Source of the DNA: Auanema rhodensis
Taxonomy: Eukaryota; Nematoda; Chromadorea; Rhabditida; Rhabditidae
Length of the DNA: 64,000 nt
NCBI GenBank assembly: GCA_964057225.1
Contig: CAXKVF010000073.1
Coordinates: forward strand, 1,054,001 to 1,118,000
Direction: 5' to 3'
Shown: positions 1-12,674 of the stretch, in pieces
Numbering within the stretch: position 1 is the stretch's first letter
Layout: each line of letters starts with the position of its first letter
The notes under the pieces: model-generated
The model's input: only the letters and a program-made list of their open reading frames with translations
Database searches by the model: none
Told to the model about the DNA's origin: nothing
Position numbers and translations under genes: made by a program

Positions 1-14
1 GAACCAATATCAAT

Positions 15-28
15 AAAAATTTGTTTTT
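15..28. other. A-tract/T-tract block in the monomer (representative)
   Basis: Positions 15-22 read AAAAATTT, followed by a g and TTTTT at 24-28, so two tracts lie within about one and a half helical turns. Such tracts are known to curve or stiffen DNA and affect nucleosome placement. Variants here (t15, g15, c16, c17, t19, c22) break the tracts in subsets of units. The block recurs in every monomer. Confidence 0.7.
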
Positions 29-80
29 AGACTAATATGGACATGGGGAATCTAATTTTGAAAACCGCATCTCTTTATCT

Positions 81-90
81 TTCACGTGAA
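81..90. other. Perfect 10-bp palindrome TTCACGTGAA (representative)
   Basis: Monomer positions 81-90 form a perfect 10-bp palindrome around a CACGTG core, present in nearly every unit. CACGTG is the G-box/E-box core bound by many bHLH and some bZIP proteins, but binding here is inference. I found six units with g88 changed to a, which breaks the palindrome, at 3258, 6778, 7658, 11002, 28250 and 38810. The four before 12 kb are two pairs related by the large duplication (3258/7658 and 6778/11002). Confidence 0.85.
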
Positions 91-112
91 GCGAGTTACA
101 TACCAAGTGCAC

Positions 113-122
113 ATCACGTGTA
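113..122. other. Second CACGTG element, ATCACGTGTA (representative)
   Basis: Positions 113-122 hold a second CACGTG core (115-120), 32 bp from the first. ATCACGTG fits the RTCACRTG consensus known for the CDEI element of budding-yeast centromeres, although such a short match is weak evidence. A c117 to a change turns the core into CAAGTG in about fifteen units, all between 25.8 and 50.5 kb. A g120 to c change removes it in eight units (24938, 29690, 36378, 40602, 56597, 58533, 59589, 60821). Confidence 0.75.
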
Positions 123-124
123 CA

Positions 125-144
125 TTTAATTAGCATAAATTAAA
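125..144. other. AT-rich inverted repeat, 7-bp arms (representative)
   Basis: TTTAATT at 125-131 and AATTAAA at 138-144 are exact reverse complements separated by the 6-base spacer agcata, so the strand could form a small stem-loop. The element recurs in each unit with few changes (c127, c131, c133, g137). It lies between the second and third CACGT elements. Function is unknown. Confidence 0.75.
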
Positions 145-145
145 G

Positions 146-155
146 TTCACGTAAA
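146..155. other. Third CACGT element, TTCACGTAAA (representative)
   Basis: Positions 146-155 repeat the left half of the 81-90 palindrome (TTCACGT) but end in AAA, so the dyad is imperfect. The CACGT core starts at 148, 33 bp after the second element. A t152 to a change (cacgaaa) occurs in units that also have c120, so the two changes travel together, for example in the units starting at 24819, 36259, 40483 and 56478. Confidence 0.7.
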
Positions 156-164
156 ATTCAAAGT

Positions 165-177
165 CATGGTTACCATG
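165..177. other. Inverted repeat across the monomer junction (representative)
   Basis: CATGGT, a single t, then ACCATG spans the end of one unit and the first base of the next, giving 6-bp arms. When position 2 of the next unit is a (gaacc or gaagc) the arms extend to 7 bp; with c (gcacc) they do not. The frequent a/c polymorphism at position 2 therefore toggles arm length. An a166 to g change weakens the arm in some units, for example at 21112 and 21640. Confidence 0.75.
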
Positions 178-2816
178 CACCAATATCAATAAAAATTTGT
201 TTTTAGAGTAATATGGACATGGGGAATCTAATTTTGAAAACCGCATCTCTTTATCTTTCACGTGAAGCGAGTTACATACCAAGTGCACATCACGTGTACA
301 TTTAATTAGCATAAATTAAAGTTCACGTAAATTTCAAAGTCATGGTTACCATGCACCAATATCAATAAAAATTTGTTTTTAGACTAATATGGACATGGGG
401 AATCTAATTTTGAAAACCGCATCTCTTCATCTTTCACGTGAAGCGAGTTACATACCAAGTGCACATCACGTGTACATTTAATTAGCGTAAATTAAAGTTC
501 ACGTAAATTTCAAAGTCATGGTTACCATGAACCAATATCAATAAAAATTTGTTTTTAGACTAATATGGACATGGGGAATCTAATTTTGAAAACCGCATCT
601 CTTTATCTTTCACGTGAAGCGAGTTACATACCAAGTGCACATCACGTGTACATTTAATTAGCATAAATTAAAGTTCACGTAAATTTCAAAGTCATGGTTA
701 CCATGAACCAATATCAATAAAAATTTGTTTTTAGACTAATATGGACATGGGGAATCTAATTTTGAAAACCGCATCTCTTTATCTTTCACGTGAAGCGAGT
801 TACATACCAAGTGCACATCACGTGTACATTTAATTAGCATAAATTAAAGTTCACGTAAATTTCAAAGTCATGGTTACCATGAACCAATATCAATAAAAAT
901 TTGTTTTTAGACTAATATGGACATGGGGAATCTAATTTTGAAAACCGCATCTCTTTATCTTTCACGTGAAGCGAGTTACATACCAAGTGCACATCACGTG
1001 TACATTTAATTAGCATAAATTAAAGTTCACGTAAATTTCAAAGTCATGGTTACCATGAAGCAATATCAATAAAAATTTGTTTTTAGACTAATATGGACAT
1101 GGGGAATTTAATTTTGAAAACCGCATCTCTTTATCTTTCACGTGAAGCGAGTTACATACCAAGTGCACATCACGTGTACATTTAATTAGCATAAATTAAA
1201 GTTCACGTAAATTTCAAAGTCATGGTTACCATGAACCAATATCAATAAAAATTTATTTTTAGACTAATATGGACATGGGGAATCTAATTTTGAAAACCGC
1301 ATCTCTTTATCTTTCACGTGAAGCGAGTTACATACCAAGTGCACATCACGTGTACATTTAATTAGCATAAATTAAAGTTCACGTAAATTTCAAAGTCATG
1401 GTTACCATGAACCAATATCAATAAAAATTTGTTTTTAGACTAATATGGACATGGGGAATCTAATTTTGAAAACCGCATCTCTTTATCTTTCACGTGAAGC
1501 GAGTTACATACCAAGTGCACATCACGTGTACATTTAATTAGCATAAATTAAAGTTCACGTAAATTTCAAAGTCATGGTTACCATGAACCAATATCAATAA
1601 AAATTTGTTTTTAGACTAATATGGACATGGGAAATCTAATTTTGAAAACCGCATCTCTTTATCTTTCACGTGAAGCGAGTTACATACCAAGTGCACATCA
1701 CGTGTACATTTAATTAGCATAAATTAAAGTTCACGTAAATTTCAAAGTCATGGTTACCATGAAGCAATATCAATAAAAATTTGTTTTTAGACTAATATGG
1801 ACATGGGGAATCTAATTTTGAAAACCGCATCTCTTTATCTTTCACGTGAAGCGAGTTACATACCAAGTGCACATCACGTGTACATTTAATTAGCATAAAT
1901 TAAAGTTCACGTAAATTTCAAAGTCATGGTTACCATGAACCAATATCAATAAAAATTTGTTTTTAGACTAATATGGACATGGAGAATCTAATTTTGAAAA
2001 CCGCATCTCTTTATCTTTCACGTGAAGCGAGTTACATACCAAGTGCACATCACGTGTACATTTAATTAGCATAAATTAAAGTTCACGTAAATTTCAAAGT
2101 CATGGTTACCATGCACCAATATCAATAAAAATTTGTTTTTAGACTAATATGGACATGGGGAATCTAATTTTGAAAACCGCATCTCTTTATCTTTCACGTG
2201 AAGCGAGTTACATACCAAGTGCACATCACGTGTACATTTAATTAGCATAAATTAAAGTTCACGTAAATTTCAAAGTCATGGTTACCATGAAGCAATATCA
2301 ATAAAAATTTGTTTTTAGACTAATATGGACATGGGGAATCTAATTTTGAAAACCGCATCTCTTTATCTTTCACGTGAAGCGAGTTACATACCAAGTGCAC
2401 ATCACGTGTACATTTAATTAGCATAAATTAAAGTTCACGTAAATTTCAAAGTCATGGTTACCATGAACCAATATCAATAAAAATTTGTTTTTAGACTAAT
2501 ATGGACATGGAGAAACTAATTTTGAAAACCGCATCTCTTTATCTTTCACGTGAAGCGAGTTACATACCAAGTGCACATCACGTGTACATTTAATTAGCAT
2601 AAATTAAAGTTCACGTAAATTTCAAAGTCATGGTTACCATGCACCAATATCAATAAAAATTTGTTTTTAGACTAATATGGACATGGGGAATCTAATTTTG
2701 AAAACCGCATCTCTTTATCTTTCACGTGAAGCGAGTTACATACCAAGTGCACATCACGTGTACATTTAATTAGCATAAATTAAAGTTCACGTAAATTTCA
2801 AAGTCATGGTTACCAT

Positions 2817-2994
2817 GAACCAATATCAATAAAAATTTGTTTTTAGACTAATATGGACATGGGGAATCTAATTTTGAAAACCGCATCTCTATTCATCTTT
2901 CACGTGAAGCGAGTTACATACCAAGTGCACATCACGTGTACATTTAATTAGCATAAATTAAAGTTCACGTAAATTTCAAAGTCATGGTTACCAT
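2817..2994. repeat. 178-bp length-variant monomer
   Basis: This unit reads ctctattcatcttt where the consensus has ctctttatcttt, a net gain of two bases near positions 74-77. It shifts the phase of all later units by +2. It is the only longer-than-consensus monomer in the window. Confidence 0.95.
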
Positions 2995-3170
2995 GAAGCA
3001 ATATCAATAAAAATTTGTTTTTAGACTAATATGGACCTGGGGAATCTAATTTTGAAAACCGCATCTCTTTATCTTTCACGTGAAGCGAGTTACATACCAA
3101 GTGCACATCACGTGTACATTTAATTAGCATAAATTAAAGTTCACGTAAATTTCAAAGTCATGGTTACCAT

Positions 3171-6100
3171 GAACCAATATCAATAAAAATTTGTTTTTAG
3201 ACTAATATGGACATGGGGAATCTAATTTTGAAAACCGCATCTCTTTATCTTTCACGTAAAGCGAGTTACATACCAAGTGCACATCACGTGTACATTTAAT
3301 TAGCATAAATTAAAGTTCACGTAAATTTCAAAGTCATGGTTACCATGCACCAATATCAATAAAAATTTGTTTTTAGACTAATATGGACATGGGGAATCTA
3401 ATTTTGAAAACCGCATCTCTTTATCTTTCACGTGAAGCGAGTTACATACCAAGTGCACATCACGTGTACATTTAATTAGCATAAATTAAAGTTCACGTAA
3501 ATTTCAAAGTCATGGTTACCATGAACCAATATCAATAAAAATTTGTTTTTAGACTAATATGGACATGGGGAATCTAATTTTGAAAACCTCATCTTTTTAT
3601 CTTTCACGTGAAGCGAGTTACATACCAAGTGCACATCACGTGTACATTTAATTAGCATAAATTAAAGTTCACGTAAATTTCAAAGTCATGGTTACCATGA
3701 ACCAATATCAATAAAAATTTGTTTTTAGACTAATATGGACATGGGGAATCTAATTTTGAAAACCGCATCTCTTTATCTTTCACGTGAAGCGAGTTACATA
3801 CCAAGTGCACATCACGTGTACATTTAATTAGCATAAATTAAAGTTCACGTAAATTTCAAAGTCATGGTTACCATGAACCAATATTAATAAAAATTTGTTT
3901 TTAGACTAATATGGACATGGGGAATCTAATTTTGAAAACCGCATCTCTTTATCTTTCACGTGAAGCGAGTTACATACCAAGTGCACATCACGTGTACATT
4001 TAATTAGCATAAATTAAAGTTCACGTAAATTTCAAAGTCATGGTTACCATGAACCAATATCAATAAAAATTTGTTTTTAGACTAATATGGACATGGGGAA
4101 TCTAATTTTGAAAACCTCATCTTTTTATCTTTCACGTGAAGCGAGTTACATACCAAGTGCACATCACGTGTACATTTAATTAGCATAAATTAAAGTTCAC
4201 GTAAATTTCAAAGTCATGGTTACCATGAACCAATATCAATAAAAATTTGTTTTTAGACTAATATGGACATGGGGAATCTAATTTTGAAAACCGCATCTCT
4301 TTATCTTTCACGTGAAGCGAGTTACATACCAAGTGCACATCACGTGTACATTTAATTAGCATAAATTAAAGTTCACGTAAATTTCAAAGTCATGGTTACC
4401 ATGAACCAATATTAATAAAAATTTGTTTTTAGACTAATATGGACATGGGGAATCTAATTTTGAAAACCGCATCTCTTTATCTTTCACGTGAAGCGAGTTA
4501 CATACCAAGTGCACATCACGTGTACATTTAATTAGCATAAATTAAAGTTCACGTAAATTTCAAAGTCATGGTTACCATGAACCAATATCAATAAAAATTT
4601 GTTTTTAGACTAATATGGACATGGGGAATCTAATTTTGACAACCGCATCTCTTTATCTTTCACGTGAAGCGAGTTACATACCAAGTGCACATCACGTGTA
4701 CATTTAATTAGCATAAATTAAAGTTCACGTAAATTTCAAAGTCATGGTTACCATGAACCAATATCAATAAAAATTTGTTTTTAGACTAATATGGACATGG
4801 GGAATCTAATTTTGAAAACCGCATCTCTTTATCTTTCACGTGAAGCGAGTTACATACCAAGTGCACATCACGTGTACATTTAATTAGCATAAATTAAAGT
4901 TCACGTAAATTTCAAAGTCATGGTTACCATGAACCAATATCAATAAAAATTTGTTTTTAGACTAATATGGACATGGGGAATCTAATTTTGAAAACCGCAT
5001 CTCTTTATCTTTCACGTGAAGCGAGTTACATACCAAGTGCACATCACGTGTACATTTAATTAGCATAAATTAAAGTTCACGTAAATTTCAAAGTCATGGT
5101 TACCATGAACCAATATCAATAAAAATTTGTTTTTAGACTAATATAGACATGGGGAATCTATTTTTGAAAACCGCATCTCTTTATCTTTCACGTGAAGCGA
5201 GTTACATACCAAGTGCACATCACGTGTACATTTAATTAGCATAAATTAAAGTTCACGTAAATTTCAAAGTCATGGTTACCATGCACCAATATCAATAAAA
5301 ATTTGTTTTTAGACTAATATGGACATGGGGAATCTAATTTTGAAAACCGCATCTCTTTATCTTTCACGTGAAGCGAGTTACATACCAAGTGCACATCACG
5401 TGTACATTTAATTAGCATAAATTAAAGTTCACGTAAATTTCAAAGTCATGGTTACCATGAACCAATATCAATAAAAATTTGTTTTTAGACTAATATGGAC
5501 ATGGGAAATCTAATTTTGAAAACCGCATCTCTTTATCTTTCACGTGAAGCGAGTTACATACCAAGTGCACATCACGTGTACATTTATTTAGCATAAATTA
5601 AAGTTCACGTAAATTTCAAAGTCATGGTTACCATGAAGCAATATCAATAAAAATTTGTTTTTAGACTAATATGGACATGGGGAATCTAATTTTGAAAACC
5701 GCATCTCTTTATCTTTCACGTGAAGCGAGTTACATACCAAGTGCACATCACGTGTACATTTAATTAGCATAAATTAAAGTTCACGTAAATTTCAAAGTCA
5801 TGGTTACCATGAACCAATATCAATAAAAATTTGTTTTTAGACTAATATGGACATGGAGAATCTAATTTTGAAAACCGCATCTCTTTATCTTTCACGTGAA
5901 GCGAGTTACATACCAAGTGCACATCACGTGTACATTTAATTAGCATAAATTAAAGTTCACGTAAATTTCAAAGTCATGGTTACCATGCACCAATATCAAT
6001 AAAAATTTGTTTTTAGACTAATATGGACATGAAGAATCTAATTTTGAAAACCGCATCTCTTTATCTTTCACGTGAAGCGAGTTACATACCAAGTGCACAT

Positions 6101-7570
6101 CACGTGTACATTTAATTAGCATAAATTAAAGTTCACGTAAATTTCAAAGTCATGGTTACCATGAACCAATATCAATACAAATTTGTTTTTAGACTAATAT
6201 GGACATGGGGAATCTAATTTTAAAAACCGCATCTCTTTATCTTTCACGTGAAGCGAGTTACATACCAAGTGCACATCACGTGTACATTTAATTAGCATAA
6301 ATTAAAGTTCACGTAAAATTCAAAGTCATGGTTACCATGCACCAATATCAATAAAAATTTGTTTTTAGACTAATATGGACATGGGGAATCTAATTTTGAA
6401 AACCGCATCTCTTTATCTTTCACGTGAAGCGAGTTACATACGAAGTGCACATCACGTGTACATTTAATTAGCATAAATTAAAGTTCACGTAAATTTCAAA
6501 GTCATGGTTACCATGCACCAATATCAATAAAAATTTGTTTTTAGACTAATATGGACATGGGGAATTCAATTTTGAAAACCGCATCTCTTTATCTTTCACG
6601 TGAAGCGAGTTACATACCAAGTGCACATCACGTGTACATTTAATTAGCATGAATTAAAGTTCACGTAAATTTCAAAGTCATGGTTACCATGCACCAATAT
6701 CAATAAAATTTTGTTTTTAGACTAATATGGACATGGGGAATCTAATTTTGAAAACAGCATCTCTTCATCTTTCACGTAAAGCGAGTTACATACCAAGTGC
6801 AAATCACGTGTACATTTAATTAGCATAAATTAAAGTTCACGTAAATTTCAAAGTCATGGTTACCATGAACCAATATCAATACAAATTTGTTTTTAGACTA
6901 ATATGGACATGGGGAATCTAATTTTGAAAACCGCATCTCTTTATCTTTCACGTGAAGCGAGTTACATACCAAGTGCAAATCACGTGTACATTTAATTAGC
7001 ATAAATTAAAGTTCACGTAAATTTCAAAGTCATGGTTACCATGAACCAATATCAATACAAATTTGTTTTTAGACTGATATGGACATGGGGAATCTAATTT
7101 TGAAAACCGCATCTCTTTATCTTTCACGTGAAGCGAGTTACATACCAAGTGCACATCACGTGTACATTTAATTAGCATAAATTAAAGTTCACGTAAATTT
7201 CAAAGTCATGGTTACCATGCACCAATATCAATAAAAATTTGTTTTTAGACTAATATGGACATGGGGAATCTAATTTTGAAAACCGCATCTCTTTATCTTT
7301 CACGTGAAGCGAGTTACATACCAAGTGCACATCACGTGTACATTTAATTAGCATAAATTAAAGTTCACGTAAATTTCAAAGTCATGGTTACCATGCACCA
7401 ATATCAATAAAAATTTGTTTTTAGACTAAAATGGACATGAAGAATCTAATTTTGAAAACCGCATCTCTTTTTCTTTCACGTGAAGCGAGTTACATACCAA
7501 GTGCACATCACGTGTACATTTAATTAGCATAAATTAAAGTTCACGTAAATTTCAAAGTCATGGTTACCAT
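3171..7570. repeat. 25-monomer block, copy A of a tandem duplication
   Basis: This 4400-bp block is repeated immediately downstream. Diagnostic changes recur at +4400: a88 at 3258/7658, t67 near 3587/7987, attaataa near 3885/8285, ttgac near 4640/9040, and a39 with t56 near 5140/9541. After about 5860 the offset becomes 4224 (gaag at 6031/10255, ttaaaaa at 6221/10445, ggaattcaat near 6561/10785, actgat near 7075/11299). The switch shows one extra monomer in this copy, most likely the gaagc unit at 5635-5810. The left boundary lies between 3072 and 3251. Confidence 0.93.
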
Positions 7571-10500
7571 GAACCAATATCAATAAAAATTTGTTTTTAG
7601 ACTAATATGGACATGGGGAATCTAATTTTGAAAACCGCATCTCTTTATCTTTCACGTAAAGCGAGTTACATACCAAGTGCACATCACGTGTACATTTAAT
7701 TAGCATAAATTAAAGTTCACGTAAATTTCAAAGTCATGGTTACCATGCACCAATATCAATAAAAATTTGTTTTTAGACTAATATGGACATGGGGAATCTA
7801 ATTTTGAAAACCGCATCTCTTTATCTTTCACGTGAAGCGAGTTACATACCAAGTGCACATCACGTGTACATTTAATTAGCATAAATTAAAGTTCACGTAA
7901 ATTTCAAAGTCATGGTTACCATGAACCAATATCAATAAAAATTTGTTTTTAGACTAATATGGACATGGGGAATCTAATTTTGAAAACCTCATCTTTTTAT
8001 CTTTCACGTGAAGCGAGTTACATACCAAGTGCACATCACGTGTACATTTAATTAGCATAAATTAAAGTTCACGTAAATTTCAAAGTCATGGTTACCATGA
8101 ACCAATATCAATAAAAATTTGTTTTTAGACTAATATGGACATGGGGAATCTAATTTTGAAAACCGCATCTCTTTATCTTTCACGTGAAGCGAGTTACATA
8201 CCAAGTGCACATCACGTGTACATTTAATTAGCATAAATTAAAGTTCACGTAAATTTCAAAGTCATGGTTACCATGAACCAATATTAATAAAAATTTGTTT
8301 TTAGACTAATATGGACATGGGGAATCTAATTTTGAAAACCGCATCTCTTTATCTTTCACGTGAAGCGAGTTACATACCAAGTGCACATCACGTGTACATT
8401 TAATTAGCATAAATTAAAGTTCACGTAAATTTCAAAGTCATGGTTACCATGAACCAATATCAATAAAAATTTGTTTTTAGACTAATATGGACATGGGGAA
8501 TCTAATTTTGAAAACCTCATCTTTTTATCTTTCACGTGAAGCGAGTTACATACCAAGTGCACATCACGTGTACATTTAATTAGCATAAATTAAAGTTCAC
8601 GTAAATTTCAAAGTCATGGTTACCATGAACCAATATCAATAAAAATTTGTTTTTAGACTAATATGGACATGGGGAATCTAATTTTGAAAACCGCATCTCT
8701 TTATCTTTCACGTGAAGCGAGTTACATACCAAGTGCACATCACGTGTACATTTAATTAGCATAAATTAAAGTTCACGTAAATTTCAAAGTCATGGTTACC
8801 ATGAACCAATATTAATAAAAATTTGTTTTTAGACTAATATGGACATGGGGAATCTAATTTTGAAAACCGCATCTCTTTATCTTTCACGTGAAGCGAGTTA
8901 CATACCAAGTGCACATCACGTGTACATTTAATTAGCATAAATTAAAGTTCACGTAAATTTCAAAGTCATGGTTACCATGAACCAATATCAATAAAAATTT
9001 GTTTTTAGACTAATATGGACATGGGGAATCTAATTTTGACAACCGCATCTCTTTATCTTTCACGTGAAGCGAGTTACATACCAAGTGCACATCACGTGTA
9101 CATTTAATTAGCATAAATTAAAGTTCACGTAAATTTCAAAGTCATGGTTACCATGAACCAATATCAATAAAAATTTGTTTTTAGACTAATATGGACATGG
9201 GGAATCTAATTTTGAAAACCGCATCTCTTTATCTTTCACGTGAAGCGAGTTACATACCAAGTGCACATCACGTGTACATTTAATTAGCATAAATTAAAGT
9301 TCACGTAAATTTCAAAGTCATGGTTACCATGAACCAATATCAATAAAAATTTGTTTTTAGACTAATATGGACATGGGGAATCTAATTTTGAAAACCGCAT
9401 CTCTTTATCTTTCACGTGAAGCGAGTTACATACCAAGTGCACATCACGTGTACATTTAATTAGCATAAATTAAAGTTCACGTAAATTTCAAAGTCATGGT
9501 TACCATGAACCAATATCAATAAAAATTTGTTTTTAGACTAATATAGACATGGGGAATCTATTTTTGAAAACCGCATCTCTTTATCTTTCACGTGAAGCGA
9601 GTTACATACCAAGTGCACATCACGTGTACATTTAATTAGCATAAATTAAAGTTCACGTAAATTTCAAAGTCATGGTTACCATGCACCAATATCAATAAAA
9701 ATTTGTTTTTAGACTAATATGGACATGGGGAATCTAATTTTGAAAACCGCATCTCTTTATCTTTCACGTGAAGCGAGTTACATACCAAGTGCACATCACG
9801 TGTACATTTAATTAGCATAAATTAAAGTTCACGTAAATTTCAAAGTCATGGTTACCATGAACCAATATCAATAAAAATTTGTTTTTAGACTAATATGGAC
9901 ATGGGAAATCTAATTTTGAAAACCGCATCTCTTTATCTTTCACGTGAAGCGAGTTACATACCAAGTGCACATCACGTGTACATTTAATTAGCATAAATTA
10001 AAGTTCACGTAAATTTCAAAGTCATGGTTACCATGAACCAATATCAATAAAAATTTGTTTTTAGACTAATATGGACATGGAGAATCTAATTTTGAAAACC
10101 GCATCTCTTTATCTTTCACGTGAAGCGAGTTACATACCAAGTGCACATCACGTGTACATTTAATTAGCATAAATTAAAGTTCACGTAAATTTCAAAGTCA
10201 TGGTTACCATGCACCAATATCAATAAAAATTTGTTTTTAGACTAATATGGACATGAAGAATCTAATTTTGAAAACCGCATCTCTTTATCTTTCACGTGAA
10301 GCGAGTTACATACCAAGTGCACATCACGTGTACATTTAATTAGCATAAATTAAAGTTCACGTAAATTTCAAAGTCATGGTTACCATGAACCAATATCAAT
10401 ACAAATTTGTTTTTAGACTAATATGGACATGGGGAATCTAATTTTAAAAACCGCATCTCTTTATCTTTCACGTGAAGCGAGTTACATACCAAGTGCACAT

Positions 10501-11794
10501 CACGTGTACATTTAATTAGCATAAATTAAAGTTCACGTAAAATTCAAAGTCATGGTTACCATGCACCAATATCAATAAAAATTTGTTTTTAGACTAATAT
10601 GGACATGGGGAATCTAATTTTGAAAACCGCATCTCTTTATCTTTCACGTGAAGCGAGTTACATACGAAGTGCACATCACGTGTACATTTAATTAGCATAA
10701 ATTAAAGTTCACGTAAATTTCAAAGTCATGGTTACCATGCACCAATATCAATAAAAATTTGTTTTTAGACTAATATGGACATGGGGAATTCAATTTTGAA
10801 AACCGCATCTCTTTATCTTTCACGTGAAGCGAGTTACATACCAAGTGCACATCACGTGTACATTTAATTAGCATGAATTAAAGTTCACGTAAATTTCAAA
10901 GTCATGGTTACCATGCACCAATATCAATAAAATTTTGTTTTTAGACTAATATGGACATGGGGAATCTAATTTTGAAAACAGCATCTCTTCATCTTTCACG
11001 TAAAGCGAGTTACATACCAAGTGCAAATCACGTGTACATTTAATTAGCATAAATTAAAGTTCACGTAAATTTCAAAGTCATGGTTACCATGAACCAATAT
11101 CAATACAAATTTGTTTTTAGACTAATATGGACATGGGGAATCTAATTTTGAAAACCGCATCTCTTTATCTTTCACGTGAAGCGAGTTACATACCAAGTGC
11201 AAATCACGTGTACATTTAATTAGCATAAATTAAAGTTCACGTAAATTTCAAAGTCATGGTTACCATGAACCAATATCAATACAAATTTGTTTTTAGACTG
11301 ATATGGACATGGGGAATCTAATTTTGAAAACCGCATCTCTTTATCTTTCACGTGAAGCGAGTTACATACCAAGTGCACATCACGTGTACATTTAATTAGC
11401 ATAAATTAAAGTTCACGTAAATTTCAAAGTCATGGTTACCATGCACCAATATCAATAAAAATTTGTTTTTAGACTAATATGGACATGGGGAATCTAATTT
11501 TGAAAACCGCATCTCTTTATCTTTCACGTGAAGCGAGTTACATACCAAGTGCACATCACGTGTACATTTAATTAGCATAAATTAAAGTTCACGTAAATTT
11601 CAAAGTCATGGTTACCATGCACCAATATCAATAAAAATTTGTTTTTAGACTAATATGGACATGAAGAATCTAATTTTGAAAACCGCATCTCTTTTTCTTT
11701 CACGTGAAGCGAGTTACATACCAAGTGCACATCACGTGTACATTTAATTAGCATAAATTAAAGTTCACGTAAATTTCAAAGTCATGGTTACCAT
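7571..11794. repeat. 24-monomer block, copy B of the tandem duplication
   Basis: Adjacent copy of 3171-7570, one monomer shorter. Apart from the missing unit I noticed only two differences: copy A has a t in catttattta near 5587 and taaaatgg near 7430. The near identity implies a recent event or an ongoing exchange. The right boundary lies between 11695 and 11809, where c16 appears in the next unit. Confidence 0.93.
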
Positions 11795-12674
11795 GAACCA
11801 ATATCAATACAAATTTGTTTTTAGACTAATATGGACATGGGGAATCTAATTTTGAAAACCGCATCTCTTTATCTTTCACGTGAAGCGAGTTACATACCAA
11901 GTTCACATCACGTGTACATTTAATTAGCATAAATTAAAGTTCACGTAAAATTCAAAGTCATGGTTACCATGCACCAATATCAATAAAAATTTGTTTTTAG
12001 ACTAATATGGACATGGGGAATCTAATTTTGAAAACCGCATCTCTTTATCTTTCACGTGAAGCGAGTTACATACCAAGTGCACATCACGTGTACATTTAAT
12101 TAGCATAAATTAAAGTTCACGTAAATTTCAAAGTCATGGTTACCATGCACCAATATCAATAAAAATTTGTTTTTAGACTAATATGGACATGGGAAATCTA
12201 ATTTTGAAAACCGCATCTCTTTATCTTTCACGTGAAGCGAGTTACATACCAAGTGCACATCACGTGTACATTTAATTAGCATGAATTAAAGTTCACGTAA
12301 ATTTCAAAGTCATGGTTACCATGCACCAATATCAATAAAATTTTGTTTTTAGACTGATATGGACATGGGGAATCTAATTTTGAAAACAGCATCTCTTCAT
12401 CTTTCACGTGAAGCGAGTTACATACCAAGTGCAAATCACGTGTACATTTAGTTAGCATAAATTAAAGTTCACGTAAATTTCAAAGTCATGGTTACCATGA
12501 ACCAATATCAATACAAATTTGTTTTTAGACTAATATGGACATGGGGAATCTAATTTTGAAAACCGCATCTCTTTATCTTTCACGTGAAGCGAGTTACATA
12601 CCAAGTGCAAATCACGTGTACATTTAATTAGCATAAATTAAAGTTCACGTAAATTTCAAAGTCATGGTTACCAT
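10739..12674. repeat. 11-monomer (1936-bp) higher-order unit, copy 1
   Basis: Diagnostic changes recur at +1936: ggaattcaat (near 10785/12721), gcatgaatt (10871/12807), gaag (11663/13599), aagttcac (11901/13837), gtaaaattc (near 11945/13881), gggaaatc (12191/14127) and the t19 tract (12341/14277). The unit overlaps the end of copy B of the 24-mer, so the 11-mer event came after, or recombined with, that duplication. Confidence 0.9.

Larger units (their letters stand above)
1..176. repeat. Reference monomer used for position numbering
   Basis: This is the first complete unit and it defines positions 1-176 used in the other entries. The common diagnostic sites seen by eye are: 2 (a/c), 4 (c/g/t), 12 (a/g), 15-19 (A-tract changes), 22 (t/c), 30 (g/a), 42 (c/t/a), 46-48 (ggg changed to aag, agg, ggc, gga or gag), 55 (a/c), 57 (t/g), 66 (c/a), 73, 74, 76 (t/c/g), 88 (g/a), 91, 93, 103, 105, 112 (c/a), 117 (c/a), 120, 133, 137, 152 and 166. 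This unit carries a rare a at position 156. The start point is arbitrary, because a tandem repeat has no natural first base. 176 bp is close to a nucleosome repeat length, as in many centromeric satellites; any nucleosome phasing is inference. Confidence 0.97.
1..2816. repeat. Simple monomer stretch, 16 units
   Basis: Sixteen units of exactly 176 bp, mostly gaacc, gcacc and gaagc types close to consensus. I see scattered private changes but no convincing longer period. Unit 177-352 has g at position 32, which removes a minus-strand stop codon and opens the first short reading frame. Confidence 0.85.

Noticed and set aside
81-120. CACGTG motifs as gene promoter G-boxes
   Set aside because: They occur in nearly every monomer with no adjacent gene, so a promoter role for a local gene is not supported. 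They are reported only as repeat-internal elements.
113-120. Yeast-type point centromere (CDEI element)
   Set aside because: ATCACGTG matches the CDEI consensus, but there is no CDEII/CDEIII arrangement and the motif is repeated hundreds of times in a regional-type satellite. It is kept only as a comparison.
130-312. 60-codon minus-strand open reading frame, with similar ones at 6996-7178, 11220-11402, 12276-12458 and 18084-18266
   Set aside because: Each runs through the repeat junction and exists only because a base change at positions 32-35 of that unit (g32, a32 or g35) removes a TAG present in other units. The products are translations of the satellite. 176 is not a multiple of three, so no frame continues through the array, and I see no start context, domain or codon bias.
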